Shown: positions 9,628 to 18,489, counted from the first letter of the stretch. The stretch: DNA of 64,000 bases from Synechococcus sp. CC9616 (GCF_000515235.1 NZ_KI911558.1:935762-999761), one strand, 5' to 3'. Made by a program: numbers and translations. The notes: generated by a model from the letters alone, not told the origin.

Positions 9628-10466
9628 GACCATGGTGCTGATGCATCGCTGTGATTCAAACCCGTCGCCAGCGCCACCCAAGCCTGTGGAGCAACCTCCT
9701 GGGGCCGCTGTTTCAGATCAACACCTGCAGCAGCGGCCAGATTTTCGAGATCGATCGTCTCCGCCAGAGTCGCCAGGCTGTTGCGCAGCATTTTTCTGCG
9801 GCTGAGAAAGGCCATCTTCAGCAAAGACTCCACCCGCTGCGCCAGCGCTGGGGCAAGCCGCTGTTCTGCGGTGAATGGATCGATGGTGATCACCTCAGAC
9901 TGCACCTGGGGAGGCGGCTGAAAGCAACGCGGGGGGACAGGGCAGACGCTGCGACAGGTCGCCAGCAACTGCATACGGACCGATAAGGCGCTGAAACTGC
10001 TCTGACCGGGCCTGGCACGAATGCGTTCCGCCACCTCTTTCTGCAGCAACAGCACCAGGCGCTGATAGGGCTGAACCGCTGGCCGGTCCAGACGACCAAC
10101 CAAACGCTCCAACAGGGGTCCCGTGATGTTGTAAGGGATGTTGGCGACAACCTTGTCGGCAGGTCGCTGATCCGGCAGGTCCAGAGGCTGCTTCAGTACA
10201 TCCCCCTGCGACAGGGAAAAGCGTGGATCGTCCGCGAATTGCTCACGCAGACCGGCCACGAGATCTCGATCGAGCTCCACGGCATGAACCGCTGCCGCCG
10301 GGGACCGGAGCAGGCGCATGGTGAGCGCTCCACGACCAGGTCCTACCTCCAGCACCCGATCCTGGGGATGCAGATCCGCCGCCTCAAGGATGCGATCAAG
10401 CACCGCAGCATCCCGAAGCCAGTGCTGACCGAAACGCTTGCGGGCGGTATGGCCGGAGAAGCTCAT
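9624..10466 (-). CDS. rsmA: 16S rRNA (A1518/A1519) dimethyltransferase
   Basis: A 280-residue RsmA/KsgA protein. The N-terminus [11 protein letters not shown] is followed by the SAM-binding motif [12 protein letters not shown] and the catalytic NIPYNIT motif; the C-terminal helical domain includes SRRKMLRN. It dimethylates two adjacent adenines in the 3' hairpin of 16S rRNA late in 30S assembly. It is the first gene of the rsmA-ispE-DUF3082 unit, with ATGA overlaps throughout. Confidence 0.96.
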   Translation of the reverse strand: MSFSGHTARKRFGQHWLRDAAVLDRILEAADLHPQDRVLEVGPGRGALTMRLLRSPAAAVHAVELDRDLVAGLREQFADDPRFSLSQGDVLKQPLDLPDQRPADKVVANIPYNITGPLLERLVGRLDRPAVQPYQRLVLLLQKEVAERIRARPGQSSFSALSVRMQLLATCRSVCPVPPRCFQPPPQVQSEVITIDPFTAEQRLAPALAQRVESLLKMAFLSRRKMLRNSLATLAETIDLENLAAAAGVDLKQRPQEVAPQAWVALATGLNHSDASAPWS

Positions 10467-10506
10467 GCCTCAACTGTGCATCAGCTTCAGGCCTCAGCCG
10501 TGCTCC

Positions 10507-10872
10507 TCAGCCAAGGTGATCCACCGCCAGCCAACGAACAGGTGCCATACGCCGATTGAGCGGTACCAGCGCCAACACCACCTGCAACATCTGATGCGCA
10601 TGCTCGGGATGATCGGCACGCCAGCAACTGATGGCGCGAGCCAGTTTGCGGCGTTTGTACGCGCCAAAAGCGTCCAGCCCACCTCTGTCTCGATCACGGG
10701 CGGAGCGGCCCTTCACCTCCACCACCAACAGCCTGGAGCCTTTGAGGAGCACCAGATCCAACTCGCCCCATCGGCAGCGCCAGTTGCGATTCAGAACCAT
10801 CCAACCCCGCTGATGCAGCAGCGCAGCGGCATGGCGTTCCGCCTGCTGGCCAAGTTGGTACGTGTGGGTCAT
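10507..10872 (-). CDS. YraN/UPF0102 family endonuclease-like protein
   Basis: A 121-residue protein, MTHTYQLGQQAERHAAALL onward, with the UPF0102 pattern: GxxAE near the N-terminus, then NWRCRWGELDLV, then LLVVEVKGRS. The Glu/Asp and E-x-K residues form a PD-(D/E)xK restriction-endonuclease-like active site. The family is widespread, and a role in nucleic-acid processing is presumed but unproven. I took the ATG at 10872; a longer start at 10890 is possible. It lies 40 nt upstream of rsmA on the same strand. Confidence 0.85.
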   Translation of the reverse strand: MTHTYQLGQQAERHAAALLHQRGWMVLNRNWRCRWGELDLVLLKGSRLLVVEVKGRSARDRDRGGLDAFGAYKRRKLARAISCWRADHPEHAHQMLQVVLALVPLNRRMAPVRWLAVDHLG

Positions 10873-10954
10873 CGCACAAAGCGAAGGCAACTGGACGACA
10901 GCGTTCCCCTGACTTGTCGGAGCGCGCCATCGTGAGCTCAGCCATGACCGTCAG

Positions 10955-11434
10955 ATGGCTCGACGATCACTGCCCACCTGGATCAACGCACCGCTACAAA
11001 CCGCCGTAGCGGCCGTGCTTTCGCTGACCCTGGCCAGGTTGTTGCAGCTGCCGGAGGCGTTCTGGGCACCGATTTCAGCCATCGTCTGCTCTCTCGACGC
11101 TTTTGACGGCGCGGCTGTCGTCGCCCGTCGCCGCTTGCTGGGGACCTTTTTCGGAGTCACGATCGCCGCGATTCAAATCTCCCTGACACCCCACGGTCTG
11201 ATCAGTTACGCCCTGGTCGTTGCCGTACTGGGACTGATCTGCAGCCTGATACGCCTGCATCCCAGTGCCTTCCGCTTTGGAGCCATCGCACTCACGGTGG
11301 TGGTCACATCACCGGATCAAGGCGCGGTTTGGATGACGGCTGCCACACGCTTCGTGGATGTGTCCCTCGGCATCCTGGTTGCCCTGGCTGTGGTGCGGGT
11401 CTGGCCGGCCCAGGACGATGCCGACAACGCTTGA
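10955..11434 (+). CDS. FUSC-like aromatic acid exporter family membrane protein
   Basis: The 159-residue protein contains about five to six hydrophobic segments and the N-terminal half-module of the FUSC/ArAE type: a helix, then FWAPISAIVCSLDAF, then RRRLLGTFFGVTIAA. Full-length members of the superfamily have two such modules plus a cytoplasmic domain, so this is a short single-module form, possibly acting as a homo-oligomer. Substrate unknown. The gene is divergent from the YraN gene. Confidence 0.6.
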   Translation: MARRSLPTWINAPLQTAVAAVLSLTLARLLQLPEAFWAPISAIVCSLDAFDGAAVVARRRLLGTFFGVTIAAIQISLTPHGLISYALVVAVLGLICSLIRLHPSAFRFGAIALTVVVTSPDQGAVWMTAATRFVDVSLGILVALAVVRVWPAQDDADNA

Positions 11435-11523
11435 GGGATTGAATGTTTGCTGAATCCTCTCTGCAGCAACGCAGTGCGCTGGGCTTCTGCTTCAAGATGA
11501 TTCGATAACCGGTTTGCAGGTTG

Positions 11524-12066
11524 ATGAAAGGGTTTCTGGCAATGCTGTTCGCCCTGGCTCTCGCCATCACGGGCAACGCCATTCCCGTCCATGCCGAGGT
11601 GATCAGCCTACACAGCATCAGTCCAGAAGGTGTCGGCCAGAGCATCGGCACCGTGACGGCTCTGGACAGCGATGACGGCTTGGTGATCGAAGCGAACCTC
11701 ACCGGTCTCAAACCCGGTGAATACGGTTTCCACCTTCACGAAAACGGCAGCTGCCAACCCGGTTTGCAACAAGGGGTGTCGGTGGCAGGCCTGGGTGCTG
11801 GCGGTCACTGGGATCCCGACAACACCGGACGCCATCTCGGACCCTTCGGCGATGGCCATCGCGGGGACCTCAGCCGCTTGATCGTCTCCCCTGACGGGCG
11901 GACGACGGAACCAGTGGTGGCACCACGCCTGAACCTTTCAGACCTTCAAGGCCATGCTCTGATCCTTCACAGCGGAGGTGACACCTACAGCGATGAGCCA
12001 CCCCTCGGCGGCGGTGGAGCCCGAATGGCCTGCGGCCTCCCGGAAGCTTTGATCCAATCCGCCTAG
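11524..12066 (+). CDS. sodC: secreted copper/zinc superoxide dismutase
   Basis: A 180-residue precursor with a signal peptide (1 to about 24, ending PVHA) and a complete Cu/Zn SOD domain. Copper ligands H70 and H72 lie in GFHLHENGSC, the bridging histidine is H95 in GGHWDPDN, zinc ligands are H104, H112 and D115, and the last copper ligand is H149 in ALILHSGGD. C77 and C170 can form the structural disulfide. The electrostatic loop SDEPPLGGGGARMACG is bacterial in type. It converts superoxide to peroxide and oxygen in the periplasm. The start is the ATG at 11524. Confidence 0.95.
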   Translation: MKGFLAMLFALALAITGNAIPVHAEVISLHSISPEGVGQSIGTVTALDSDDGLVIEANLTGLKPGEYGFHLHENGSCQPGLQQGVSVAGLGAGGHWDPDNTGRHLGPFGDGHRGDLSRLIVSPDGRTTEPVVAPRLNLSDLQGHALILHSGGDTYSDEPPLGGGGARMACGLPEALIQSA

Positions 12067-12091
12067 GGTCCAGTTGACTCTGATCGTCCCC

Positions 12092-12580
12092 ATGAGACGT
12101 ACCGCGCTGTCTCTTCTTACCGCTTTGGTGCTGATCATTCCCTTAATGCTCAGCGCCGCATCAACTGTTGATGCCGCCATGGATGTGGCCAAGCAGGTGT
12201 TGATCGGAGCGGACTATTCCGACCGTGATCTACGCGGGGCGACCTTCAATCTCAGCAACCTGCGCGAAGCAAACCTGTCCGGGTCTGATCTGAGAGGGGC
12301 CAGCCTCTACGGAGCCAAGCTTCAGGATGCCGATCTCAGCGGTACCGATTTACGCGAGGCCACCCTGGATGCGGCAGTTCTCACCGGAACTGATCTCTCC
12401 GACGCCATTCTGGAAGGGGCCTTTGCGTTCAACACGCGTTTCAAGGACGTCACCATCAGCGGAGCCGACTTCACCGATGTGCCGATGCGAGGTGATCAAC
12501 TGAAAAGTCTCTGCGCTGTGGCCTCAGGAACCAACCCAATCACTGGCCGAGAGACCCGTACCAGCCTCGGCTGCAGTTGA
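12092..12580 (+). CDS. exported pentapeptide-repeat protein
   Basis: A 162-residue protein with a signal peptide (about 1-28, TVDAA cleavage region) followed by roughly fourteen pentapeptide repeats of the A(D/N)LxG type, for example ANLSGSDLRGASLYGAKLQD. These fold into a right-handed quadrilateral beta helix. A C-terminal segment has two cysteines. Cyanobacteria have many such proteins, some in the thylakoid lumen; no function can be assigned here. The start at 12092 is chosen because it gives a clean signal peptide. Confidence 0.8.
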   Translation: MRRTALSLLTALVLIIPLMLSAASTVDAAMDVAKQVLIGADYSDRDLRGATFNLSNLREANLSGSDLRGASLYGAKLQDADLSGTDLREATLDAAVLTGTDLSDAILEGAFAFNTRFKDVTISGADFTDVPMRGDQLKSLCAVASGTNPITGRETRTSLGCS

Positions 12581-12590
12581 ACGCAGAGTC

Positions 12591-13052
12591 ATGAGTTTTG
12601 ACCAAAACAGCCTTGACCGTCTTCGGGAACTGGGACGACAGCTCCCCCAGAAGCTGCCGGATCCTGAGCCGGCAACGAGCAAGTCCAGCGGCAATCGCAG
12701 AGGTGCAAAAGGGTGGGACCATCAGGGGCCACAACTCCACAAGGTGGAAACCGAACAGGATCCGGACGTCCTGTTCCGGGAACTGATGAGCGCCAGCGAA
12801 GATGGCACCGTTCCCGATCACCTGATGTCGCGTTTGAGGCGACTGGAAGCCCAGCGTCAGCCAGCGGCCCGTCAGGCGCTTCAGGAACCGATCAGCTCCA
12901 CCGACCTTCCGGCTCCACCTCGTGTCAGCGGAAAAAGCAACGTGAAGAACACGCGTCCCAGTCGCCCAAACGTGTCGCCAGGAAGTGAAGAGGAAAGTCT
13001 CTATGTGGCATTTGGGCAGCTGTTGCTGGAGGACGACGAGGACAACGCTTGA
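12591..13052 (+). CDS. conserved hypothetical protein upstream of rlmH
   Basis: A 153-residue, hydrophilic, largely disordered protein. An N-terminal helix ([20 protein letters not shown]) precedes a Pro/Ser/Lys-rich linker, a helical centre around residues 58-90, and an acidic end, [10 protein letters not shown], with the motif [13 protein letters not shown]. The stop overlaps the TTG start of rlmH, so the two are coupled. I do not recognise the domain. Confidence 0.7.
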   Translation: MSFDQNSLDRLRELGRQLPQKLPDPEPATSKSSGNRRGAKGWDHQGPQLHKVETEQDPDVLFRELMSASEDGTVPDHLMSRLRRLEAQRQPAARQALQEPISSTDLPAPPRVSGKSNVKNTRPSRPNVSPGSEEESLYVAFGQLLLEDDEDNA

Positions 13053-13483
13053 ATCCCTCGCGTCTCCGAATCCTTGCGGTGGGGAAAGTTCGCCGACGCT
13101 GGGTCCAAGAGGGGATTGATCTCTACCGAAAACGCCTGCCTGGACTCCAGATTCAGGAACTGCGTGACGGCACACGCGAGAAGGAGGCCGATGCGATTCG
13201 TGCCGCGCGACGACCCGACGAACAACTCGTGGTGCTGACCGAGGAGGGAGACAACTTTGGATCAGTGTCCTTCGCCCAGAAGATCGAGCAGGCCAGTCAC
13301 GAACGTATCGCTTTTGTGATCGGCGGCGCTGATGGCATAACCGATGCGCTCAAGGCCGAGGCACGTTGGCAACTGAGCTTGTCCCCAATGACCTTCCCCC
13401 ATGAACTGGCCAGACTGCTTCTGATTGAACAGTTGTTTCGGGCCCAGGCAATCCTGCAGGGAAGTCCGTATCACCGCGCCTGA
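13049..13483 (+). CDS. rlmH: 23S rRNA (pseudouridine1915-N3)-methyltransferase
   Basis: The 144-residue protein is a standard SPOUT-class RlmH. The N-terminal strand is [19 protein letters not shown], and the SAM-binding trefoil knot includes [12 protein letters not shown]. The conserved C-terminus [18 protein letters not shown] ends in GSPYHRA. It methylates pseudouridine 1915 in helix 69 of assembled 70S ribosomes. The start is TTG at 13049, overlapping the previous stop. Confidence 0.94.
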   Translation: MNPSRLRILAVGKVRRRWVQEGIDLYRKRLPGLQIQELRDGTREKEADAIRAARRPDEQLVVLTEEGDNFGSVSFAQKIEQASHERIAFVIGGADGITDALKAEARWQLSLSPMTFPHELARLLLIEQLFRAQAILQGSPYHRA

Positions 13484-13487
13484 GCCG

Positions 13488-14081
13488 ATGCTGCACATCG
13501 TCGACCAGTTGGTTCCAGACCAGGACCTGACAGCCCTGCGTGAACTCTGCAATGCCCACGGAGAGCTGCGACAACAATTCGATGGGAACAGTCTGTTCAG
13601 CTGGATTCCAACCTCAGAGAACAGTCCCCCGACACGATCTCCCCACAGCTCAGAGAACCAGGCCCTGATCGAAAGCTATCTGAATCAGCATCTGAATCCA
13701 CTGATCCAACGCTTCGCCCCGGATGCGATTGGGGTCGAGTGGTGGTGCAACACCAACAACGATCTGGACTGGCATGTCGACAAGGACGAGGCCTATGCCG
13801 CCGCATGCGGTCGTCACCAGCTTCCGATCCTGTCAACGGTGTTTTATCCCCACAGCCGCTGCGCCGGAGGAGAGCTGCTGATCGCCGACAGTCACGACAT
13901 CCAACCCAACAGCCCGATCGGGATCCCCGACTTCCGCTCGGTGATCTCAGTTCCCCCCATTGTCAATCGCCTGGTGATTTTTTCAGCGGGAGTACTGCAT
14001 CGCATCAATCCTTTTGAAGGCGAGAGATACTCCATCGCAGTGAATTTTTGGGGACAAGCACTCAGTCAAGACAGTCCCTGA
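13488..14081 (+). CDS. 2OG-Fe(II) oxygenase family protein
   Basis: A 197-residue protein whose core fits the Fe(II)/2-oxoglutarate double-stranded beta helix. The HxD part of the metal triad is in DWHVDKDEAY, the distal His in GVLHRINPF, and the 2OG-binding Arg in GERYSIAVNFWG. The family hydroxylates proteins or small molecules; some members are prolyl hydroxylases. No substrate can be inferred. It begins 4 nt after rlmH. Confidence 0.8.
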   Translation: MLHIVDQLVPDQDLTALRELCNAHGELRQQFDGNSLFSWIPTSENSPPTRSPHSSENQALIESYLNQHLNPLIQRFAPDAIGVEWWCNTNNDLDWHVDKDEAYAAACGRHQLPILSTVFYPHSRCAGGELLIADSHDIQPNSPIGIPDFRSVISVPPIVNRLVIFSAGVLHRINPFEGERYSIAVNFWGQALSQDSP

Positions 14082-14097
14082 ACCATGCGGTTCGGCA

Positions 14098-14325
14098 TCA
14101 GGCAGCTGAAACCGAATCGCGGCTTGCGGCATGGATCCGATGCATTGCTTGGCGAGCGAACAACCTCCCAGCCTGATGCGCGTCAGACAACGATCGATAG
14201 TTCCCAACAAAATCGTAGTCAGCACCATTCGAGGTGGCCGCAACCGCGTAGAGACGCGGGGAAACACGGATAACGGTCCAGCTCAAATGGCAGGCTGGAG
14301 CTTGATTTTGGACACTCATTCCCAT
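14098..14325 (-). CDS. small conserved hypothetical protein
   Basis: A 75-residue soluble protein from the ATG at 14325 (a second ATG lies at 14319). The middle reads SWTVIRVSPRLYAVAATSNG, then ADYDFVGNYRSLSDAHQAGR, a pattern resembling a compact two-strand, one-helix domain found in small picocyanobacterial proteins. No function is known. It is convergent with the oxygenase gene, with a 16-nt gap. Confidence 0.55.
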   Translation of the reverse strand: MGMSVQNQAPACHLSWTVIRVSPRLYAVAATSNGADYDFVGNYRSLSDAHQAGRLFARQAMHRIHAASRDSVSAA

Positions 14326-14547
14326 CTCCAGAAGCGAATAGAAGCAAACTAAATCACGAACACGGAGCGACTTCTGGAACTTATTATTTCTCAAATAAGT
14401 ATTGCCCCCAAAGAACGCATATACCAATCATAAGAAAAATCCTACGTTCAATAAGTAATTCGTCCTAGGCACTTTTTATACCTTCATGATTCATTTTGGA
14501 ATTCTCATTAACGGTGATAAATAGCATCAACACACACCCTCTTGAGC

Positions 14548-14715
14548 ATGGCAAAGCGCAACGCCGAACAAGCCCTGCCCAGCACTGACGAACGCTGGGC
14601 CTCGGTCGACAGCTACCTGATCTGCATCTCCGAATGCGACTTGAACGACGGTCGCTGCATGACCCGCTGCCTGGAGGTCCACCTGAAGGAGGAGGAACCT
14701 GCAGCCGATTTATGA
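14548..14715 (+). CDS. small four-cysteine protein
   Basis: A 55-residue ORF starting at 14548. It contains the cysteine-rich core DSYLICISECDLNDGRCMTR followed by C at residue 41, giving four cysteines that could bind metal or form disulfides, and an acidic tail with five Glu residues. A -10-like tatacc lies about 70 nt upstream. The cytosolic context and absence of a signal peptide favour metal binding over disulfides; this is inference. Confidence 0.55.
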   Translation: MAKRNAEQALPSTDERWASVDSYLICISECDLNDGRCMTRCLEVHLKEEEPAADL

Positions 14716-14721
14716 ACGCAA

Positions 14722-14746
14722 TTGAGAATCACTTGCATTCTCTCGA
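14722..14746. promoter_or_regulatory. Fur-box-like inverted repeat
   Basis: The sequence gagaat-cacttgc-attctc (14724-14742) is a 6-bp inverted repeat with 7-nt spacing inside an AT-rich frame. It resembles the GATAAT/ATTATC type Fur operator, especially read on the minus strand, where tgcaagtgattctcaatt is close to classic Fur boxes. Fifteen nt further is a second dyad, ttgcga-gaagt-tcgcaa (14761-14777). No obvious promoter-proximal gene follows on either strand; a 48-codon GTG ORF starts at 14788. Confidence 0.35.
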
Positions 14747-14862
14747 CTCCTCCTGTTGACTTGCGAGAAGTTCGCAACAAGAGATCGTGATTCGCGTCTT
14801 CGGGCATCGCGATGCCCTGCTGTCAGCTTTGGTCGCCAACTGGGCCAACGAGCGCCTCGGGC

Positions 14863-15252
14863 TCACCAAAGCGGCATCAACGAAATCGGCTGAAACTTCG
14901 CCACGGAGATGGTCCAGGCCCGCTCGCTGATCGACCGCAATCCAACTTTGAACGCCGCGAAATCTCCAGAGGTCAACCAGGCAGCCTTCAGAACAGGCAG
15001 ATCCTCGGGAAGCCGCTCCATCGCCAATTCCACCAACAACAAACTTTCAGTGCCAGCAGCACGACTGAGTACCCCGTCATCGCTGCGCTGCCAAACACGA
15101 AGCAATAACTCCAGAGCAAGCGCATGTCCTAACTCTTGAGGTGCATTGCCTTCCCCAGCAAGCTGTTTCTGAGAGCGACCGGCAAGGGGAAGTGCCCGCC
15201 CACCCCCCTGCTCCATCAGCGCCAACGCAACGAGATAGGGACTGTCGGCCAT
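14863..15252 (-). CDS. conserved hypothetical helical protein
   Basis: A 129-residue soluble, leucine- and alanine-rich protein, MADSPYLVALALMEQGGGRA onward, predicted to be mostly helical. Residues 40-95 (HALALELLLRVWQRSDDG and ESLLLVELAMERLPEDLP) look like a helical bundle. I do not recognise a family. The length of the open frame and the strong ATG start at 15252 support it as real. Confidence 0.6.
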   Translation of the reverse strand: MADSPYLVALALMEQGGGRALPLAGRSQKQLAGEGNAPQELGHALALELLLRVWQRSDDGVLSRAAGTESLLLVELAMERLPEDLPVLKAAWLTSGDFAAFKVGLRSISERAWTISVAKFQPISLMPLW

Positions 15253-15331
15253 GCTGGAAATAAATACGTCTACATAAATACTCCACTTTCAACACAACCG
15301 AGTTATCTTGCCGAAAGATTGCGCATTATCG

Positions 15332-15715
15332 ATGCTCCGCCTGAAAGACTCCCTGATTAGCAATAACAAAAGCCTGAAGAAATCATTTGTCTACGAAGGA
15401 CGCGCCTCAAGAGAAGAATACTTTCTTTTTATCTACTTCCAAATTGTTTTCGTTATCTTCAACCTTATTTTAATCACGCTCACTTCTCCAATCCTTAATC
15501 TCTTGCCTCCAAATGTCAAGAATATCATTCTGATCATCCTTTCACTTCCGTTGGTTGTTTATTACGTGGGCCTTCCATTCGCCTATGCCTCGTTGTGTGT
15601 TCGCCGTCTTCACGACCTCGGCATGGGCCTGAAGAGCTGGTACATGCTTCCGTTCGTCTCTCACAAAATGGGCAGCAAAGAACCCAATGCATGGGGGGAA
15701 TCACCCCGCGCTTAA
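15332..15715 (+). CDS. DUF805 family membrane protein
   Basis: A 127-residue protein with the DUF805 signatures: an N-terminal FVYEGRASREEYFLF segment, three to four hydrophobic helices, and the conserved CVRRLHDLGMGLKSWYMLPF near the C-terminus. DUF805 proteins are small inner-membrane proteins of unknown role. The last 30 residues recur in a decayed second copy about 1.6 kb downstream (17270-17347). The ATG at 15332 is chosen; a TTG further upstream is possible. Confidence 0.8.
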   Translation: MLRLKDSLISNNKSLKKSFVYEGRASREEYFLFIYFQIVFVIFNLILITLTSPILNLLPPNVKNIILIILSLPLVVYYVGLPFAYASLCVRRLHDLGMGLKSWYMLPFVSHKMGSKEPNAWGESPRA

Positions 15716-15801
15716 GGCCTTGGGCGGATTGAAGCCTTTAAGGGTTCGTTGACTGGAGCAGAGATATCACTTCACCTCATCTCGTGAGCTGACGGGATGG
15801 C

Positions 15802-17001
15802 CTAGATGACCTCAATCATCTGAACGAGATCATCAGCGGTCAGGCTATCGCCTGTGAAATACGCAATGGCTTCATCAGCGAGCGAAATCAGCAGAGATTC
15901 ACCAACGGCCTCGAGGGTTTCCAAGGTGACCGTGACGGGTAAATCATCCTTGTTGCCAGTTGCCTTGATCTGAATACGATCATTTTGATCCAGATTTTTA
16001 ATCCGGTCAGGATTTTGATCCTGCTTCACCTTGATCACGTCATTTTCACCATCCTGCTCATCGCCAAAGGTATTCTGTCCACCCCCACCAACGAGAACAT
16101 CAGCGCCGGGGCCACCCGTTAAAACATCATTACCATGACCGCCTTTGAGCGTGTCATCACCGTTGTTTCCGTAAAGAAAGTCGTCACCCTTTTTGCCGAC
16201 AACCAAGTCTTTACCTCCAGCACCATGCAGATCATTGCTGAGTTTGTTGCCTTTTAAAACACCATCCTCATCGTTGTTCCAAGAGGGCATCCCATCAATC
16301 AACATGGCCGGCAGCTTGCCTTTTTCCGACCATTCCGATTGATAATAAAGGATGCTCTGATGATCGGAAACAGCATTATATTTAAGTTCTGATTCTGAAT
16401 CTTCACTGCCAGTCGCCGGATCGAGAACAAAATCTTCGTCGAATTCTCTGTAAGACTTTGACCAACCGTCAGGCAGAACTGATGAACTGAAAAGCTCTGC
16501 CAAAGCCTCGGCTGAACCTGGAGCAGCTGAATTCACATCACTTGTGTTCGCCCCCTGCGCGATATATTCATTACCCCATGGATCCTCAATAAAATAGTAG
16601 GTAATTTTCTCTCCTTGCTCATTCACAGCAGGAAATACCTCATTCTGATTCTTATCATTCACCAACATGCTCAACTGCCCTGCCTGCAACGACTCACTGG
16701 CTGCCGCGACGAAGGGATCTTCACCTGGAAACAGACCATCAGGAATCATGGCCTGCTGAAAAATCGTTCCATAGAACCAGGTGAAACCCTGATGATCCTT
16801 CATAAACATGTACGATTTTTCAGCCCCTTCCACCTGATTCGGACTCGCACCGAAGGTCTTCAACGACGTATCAAAAAAGGCATTTTTAAGTTCAATCTTC
16901 GCAAATCCGGGATCCGGCTCAAAACTGTCCCAATCATCCTCCGGGACAGGATTGTTTCCTCCCGCATAGGGATAGGAAGGATTCCTCCTGTTGTCAACCA
17001 A
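15802..17001 (-). CDS. RTX-type calcium-binding protein (5' end frameshifted)
   Basis: The open frame gives 399 residues. An N-terminal non-repetitive region (about 1-245) is followed by glycine-rich nonapeptide repeats (about 255-315: GKKGDDFLYGNNGDDTLKGG and so on) that bind calcium in a beta roll, and a C-terminal domain typical of type I secretion substrates ends in DDLVQMIEVI. No catalytic motif is seen. In this frame a stop occurs at 17023-17025, and the only starts are weak (TTG at 17001). The natural N-terminus appears to sit in another frame upstream, so the gene probably carries a one-base indel near 16985-17010, or there is a sequence error. Confidence 0.75.
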   Translation of the reverse strand: MVDNRRNPSYPYAGGNNPVPEDDWDSFEPDPGFAKIELKNAFFDTSLKTFGASPNQVEGAEKSYMFMKDHQGFTWFYGTIFQQAMIPDGLFPGEDPFVAAASESLQAGQLSMLVNDKNQNEVFPAVNEQGEKITYYFIEDPWGNEYIAQGANTSDVNSAAPGSAEALAELFSSSVLPDGWSKSYREFDEDFVLDPATGSEDSESELKYNAVSDHQSILYYQSEWSEKGKLPAMLIDGMPSWNNDEDGVLKGNKLSNDLHGAGGKDLVVGKKGDDFLYGNNGDDTLKGGHGNDVLTGGPGADVLVGGGGQNTFGDEQDGENDVIKVKQDQNPDRIKNLDQNDRIQIKATGNKDDLPVTVTLETLEAVGESLLISLADEAIAYFTGDSLTADDLVQMIEVI

Positions 17002-17114
17002 ACCTGCTTGTATCCACGAGAGTCAGCACCGGCCGTCGATTCGCTAAGTATGTGGTAAATGTCTGGATCATCATTCAAATCACCAACAAAGGGAATTGTT
17101 GAGTCCTTAGCCAT
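17002..17114 (-). pseudogene. displaced N-terminal fragment of the RTX protein
   Basis: From the ATG at 17114 the minus strand encodes MAKDSTIPFVGDLNDDPDIY and continues to SRGYKQVW, in a frame offset from the RTX ORF. Continuing in that frame yields a nonsense basic tail ending at 16860. Joining it to the RTX frame at QAGLVDNRRNPSYPYAGG gives a smooth reading. This indicates that the intact gene would span 15802-17114 and that a frameshift separates the two parts. Confidence 0.6.
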
Positions 17115-17269
17115 AGCGACAGGCTTGCCGAAGCGTTGATATCAATCTCGTATTAGCCAAAAAAGGGGTGATCTGCCGTCAGCCGCACTGCGCGCCCGGA
17201 TCGACAGCAGCCTCAAACCACGGCTGGGGAATTATGGCCACGGATCGTCCACATCGTCGGCCGTCTCTC

Positions 17270-17347
17270 AAAAGCTGGTAGCTGCGACCGTTTGTCTCAC
17301 GCACAATGAGCAGCAAGGAGCCCAGGGCCTGGATTGAATCGCCGCGA
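17270..17347 (+). pseudogene. decayed C-terminal fragment of a second DUF805 gene
   Basis: The frame starting at 17270 reads KSW-stop-LRPFVSRTMSSKEPRAWIESPRA. It aligns end to end with KSWYMLPFVSHKMGSKEPNAWGESPRA of the DUF805 gene at 15332-15715, with the Tyr codon changed to TAG. Nothing homologous to the N-terminal three quarters remains in front of it. This is a remnant of a tandem duplication that once flanked the RTX gene. Confidence 0.7.
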
Positions 17348-17549
17348 GCATCATCTCAACAATCCGTTGGCATTCAGAACTCAGATCAGCGTTGCAACGT
17401 TCTTGATGGCAAGTGGAAATCATTCACCAACCGCAATGACGGGCTGTCTGTGATCAAGGTTGTTCTTACATCAAAAAAGCGAATGCTTTGTAAAAAAAGA
17501 ACCATCCTGAAAAAGACAACCTAGCATTTATAAAAATCGAATCAATCAA

Positions 17550-18068
17550 ATGGCTGAACACGCTATCCCATTATATCCAAGCTTCGGTGCGTCCAGGATT
17601 GGGCTTAAAACCAATAAAAAAGGCGTGGTGACATTTGTCATCAATAAAGATGATTTCTCAAAAGTAACAGCTTTCACAGAACATCCCGACCGCTTAACGG
17701 GAGAATCGAGCATCAAATCATTCAAGAAAAACTACGATTCGATGTATGACGATATCCATCCGAATACAACATTAACGCACTGGAGCGACGGAGAACATTA
17801 CACCGGTGTATTTGAAATTAAATCGTTCAAAAAGAAAGGCAATCAATATCATTTAAAGACAGACACATTGCTCAGCGAACATTCCGATGGTCTGTTGGCT
17901 CATGATTCTCAGTATTCCGAACTTGCTGCATTCTTCGACAGCTCTGCGGCCACTGATGTCATCCGAGAAGGAAGTTTTTTCCTAGAGGGCTCCAACGAAG
18001 TGGACAAAGAAGATTTTTGTAGCTGGTTCAGCGACATCACGCTGGATGGCGAATCCATCACCTGCTAA
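17550..18068 (+). CDS. hypothetical protein, 172 residues
   Basis: A soluble, charged protein without a signal peptide. It is AT-rich compared with the core genes. Notable are two SIKSFKKN/EIKSFKKKG stretches (about 55-62 and 90-98) suggesting an internal repeat of a beta-hairpin-like unit, and a C-terminus with two cysteines (DFCSWFSDITLDGESITC). I do not recognise a family. Its position next to the RTX gene and the DUF805 remnant suggests accessory DNA. Confidence 0.6.
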   Translation: MAEHAIPLYPSFGASRIGLKTNKKGVVTFVINKDDFSKVTAFTEHPDRLTGESSIKSFKKNYDSMYDDIHPNTTLTHWSDGEHYTGVFEIKSFKKKGNQYHLKTDTLLSEHSDGLLAHDSQYSELAAFFDSSAATDVIREGSFFLEGSNEVDKEDFCSWFSDITLDGESITC

Positions 18069-18489
18069 TCAGCTGGCAACACCCTCAGCGTCAGGCCTTA
18101 GACGGATTGAACGGGTGTTCACCACCTCCCGACGCAAAGGATATTGCATACAATCAACAAGCTACTAACATTCAACACCAATCAAATATTGACCATTGAA
18201 TTTTAATTTCCAAGACTCCTAACGCTTACTAGACAATAGTCACTCGCCGATCAGAAGATCTGGTGACTGCTAATCATGCCTTCATCAAGATGAAACAGTC
18301 ACGCTCAAAACAGGTTCAAAAGCGAATCGATGCCAACATTGCAACAGAAGAGCTGACGCCCTGAATCAATACACCCGAATGTTAATCAGCAGATCAAGCG
18401 GTCCCCCAGGACGCACCGTCAGCAATTTTGAGAATTGCCATCTCGCACCCACCAATAACGGCGAGGCATGAACCGGGCAGAAGCGTTAT
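18069..18489. other. non-coding stretch before umuDC
   Basis: About 420 nt, mostly AT-rich, with no gene I can support. A 24-codon ATG ORF at 18290-18364 is basic and too short to trust. The right end forms the upstream part of the umuDC promoter region. Confidence 0.4.
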
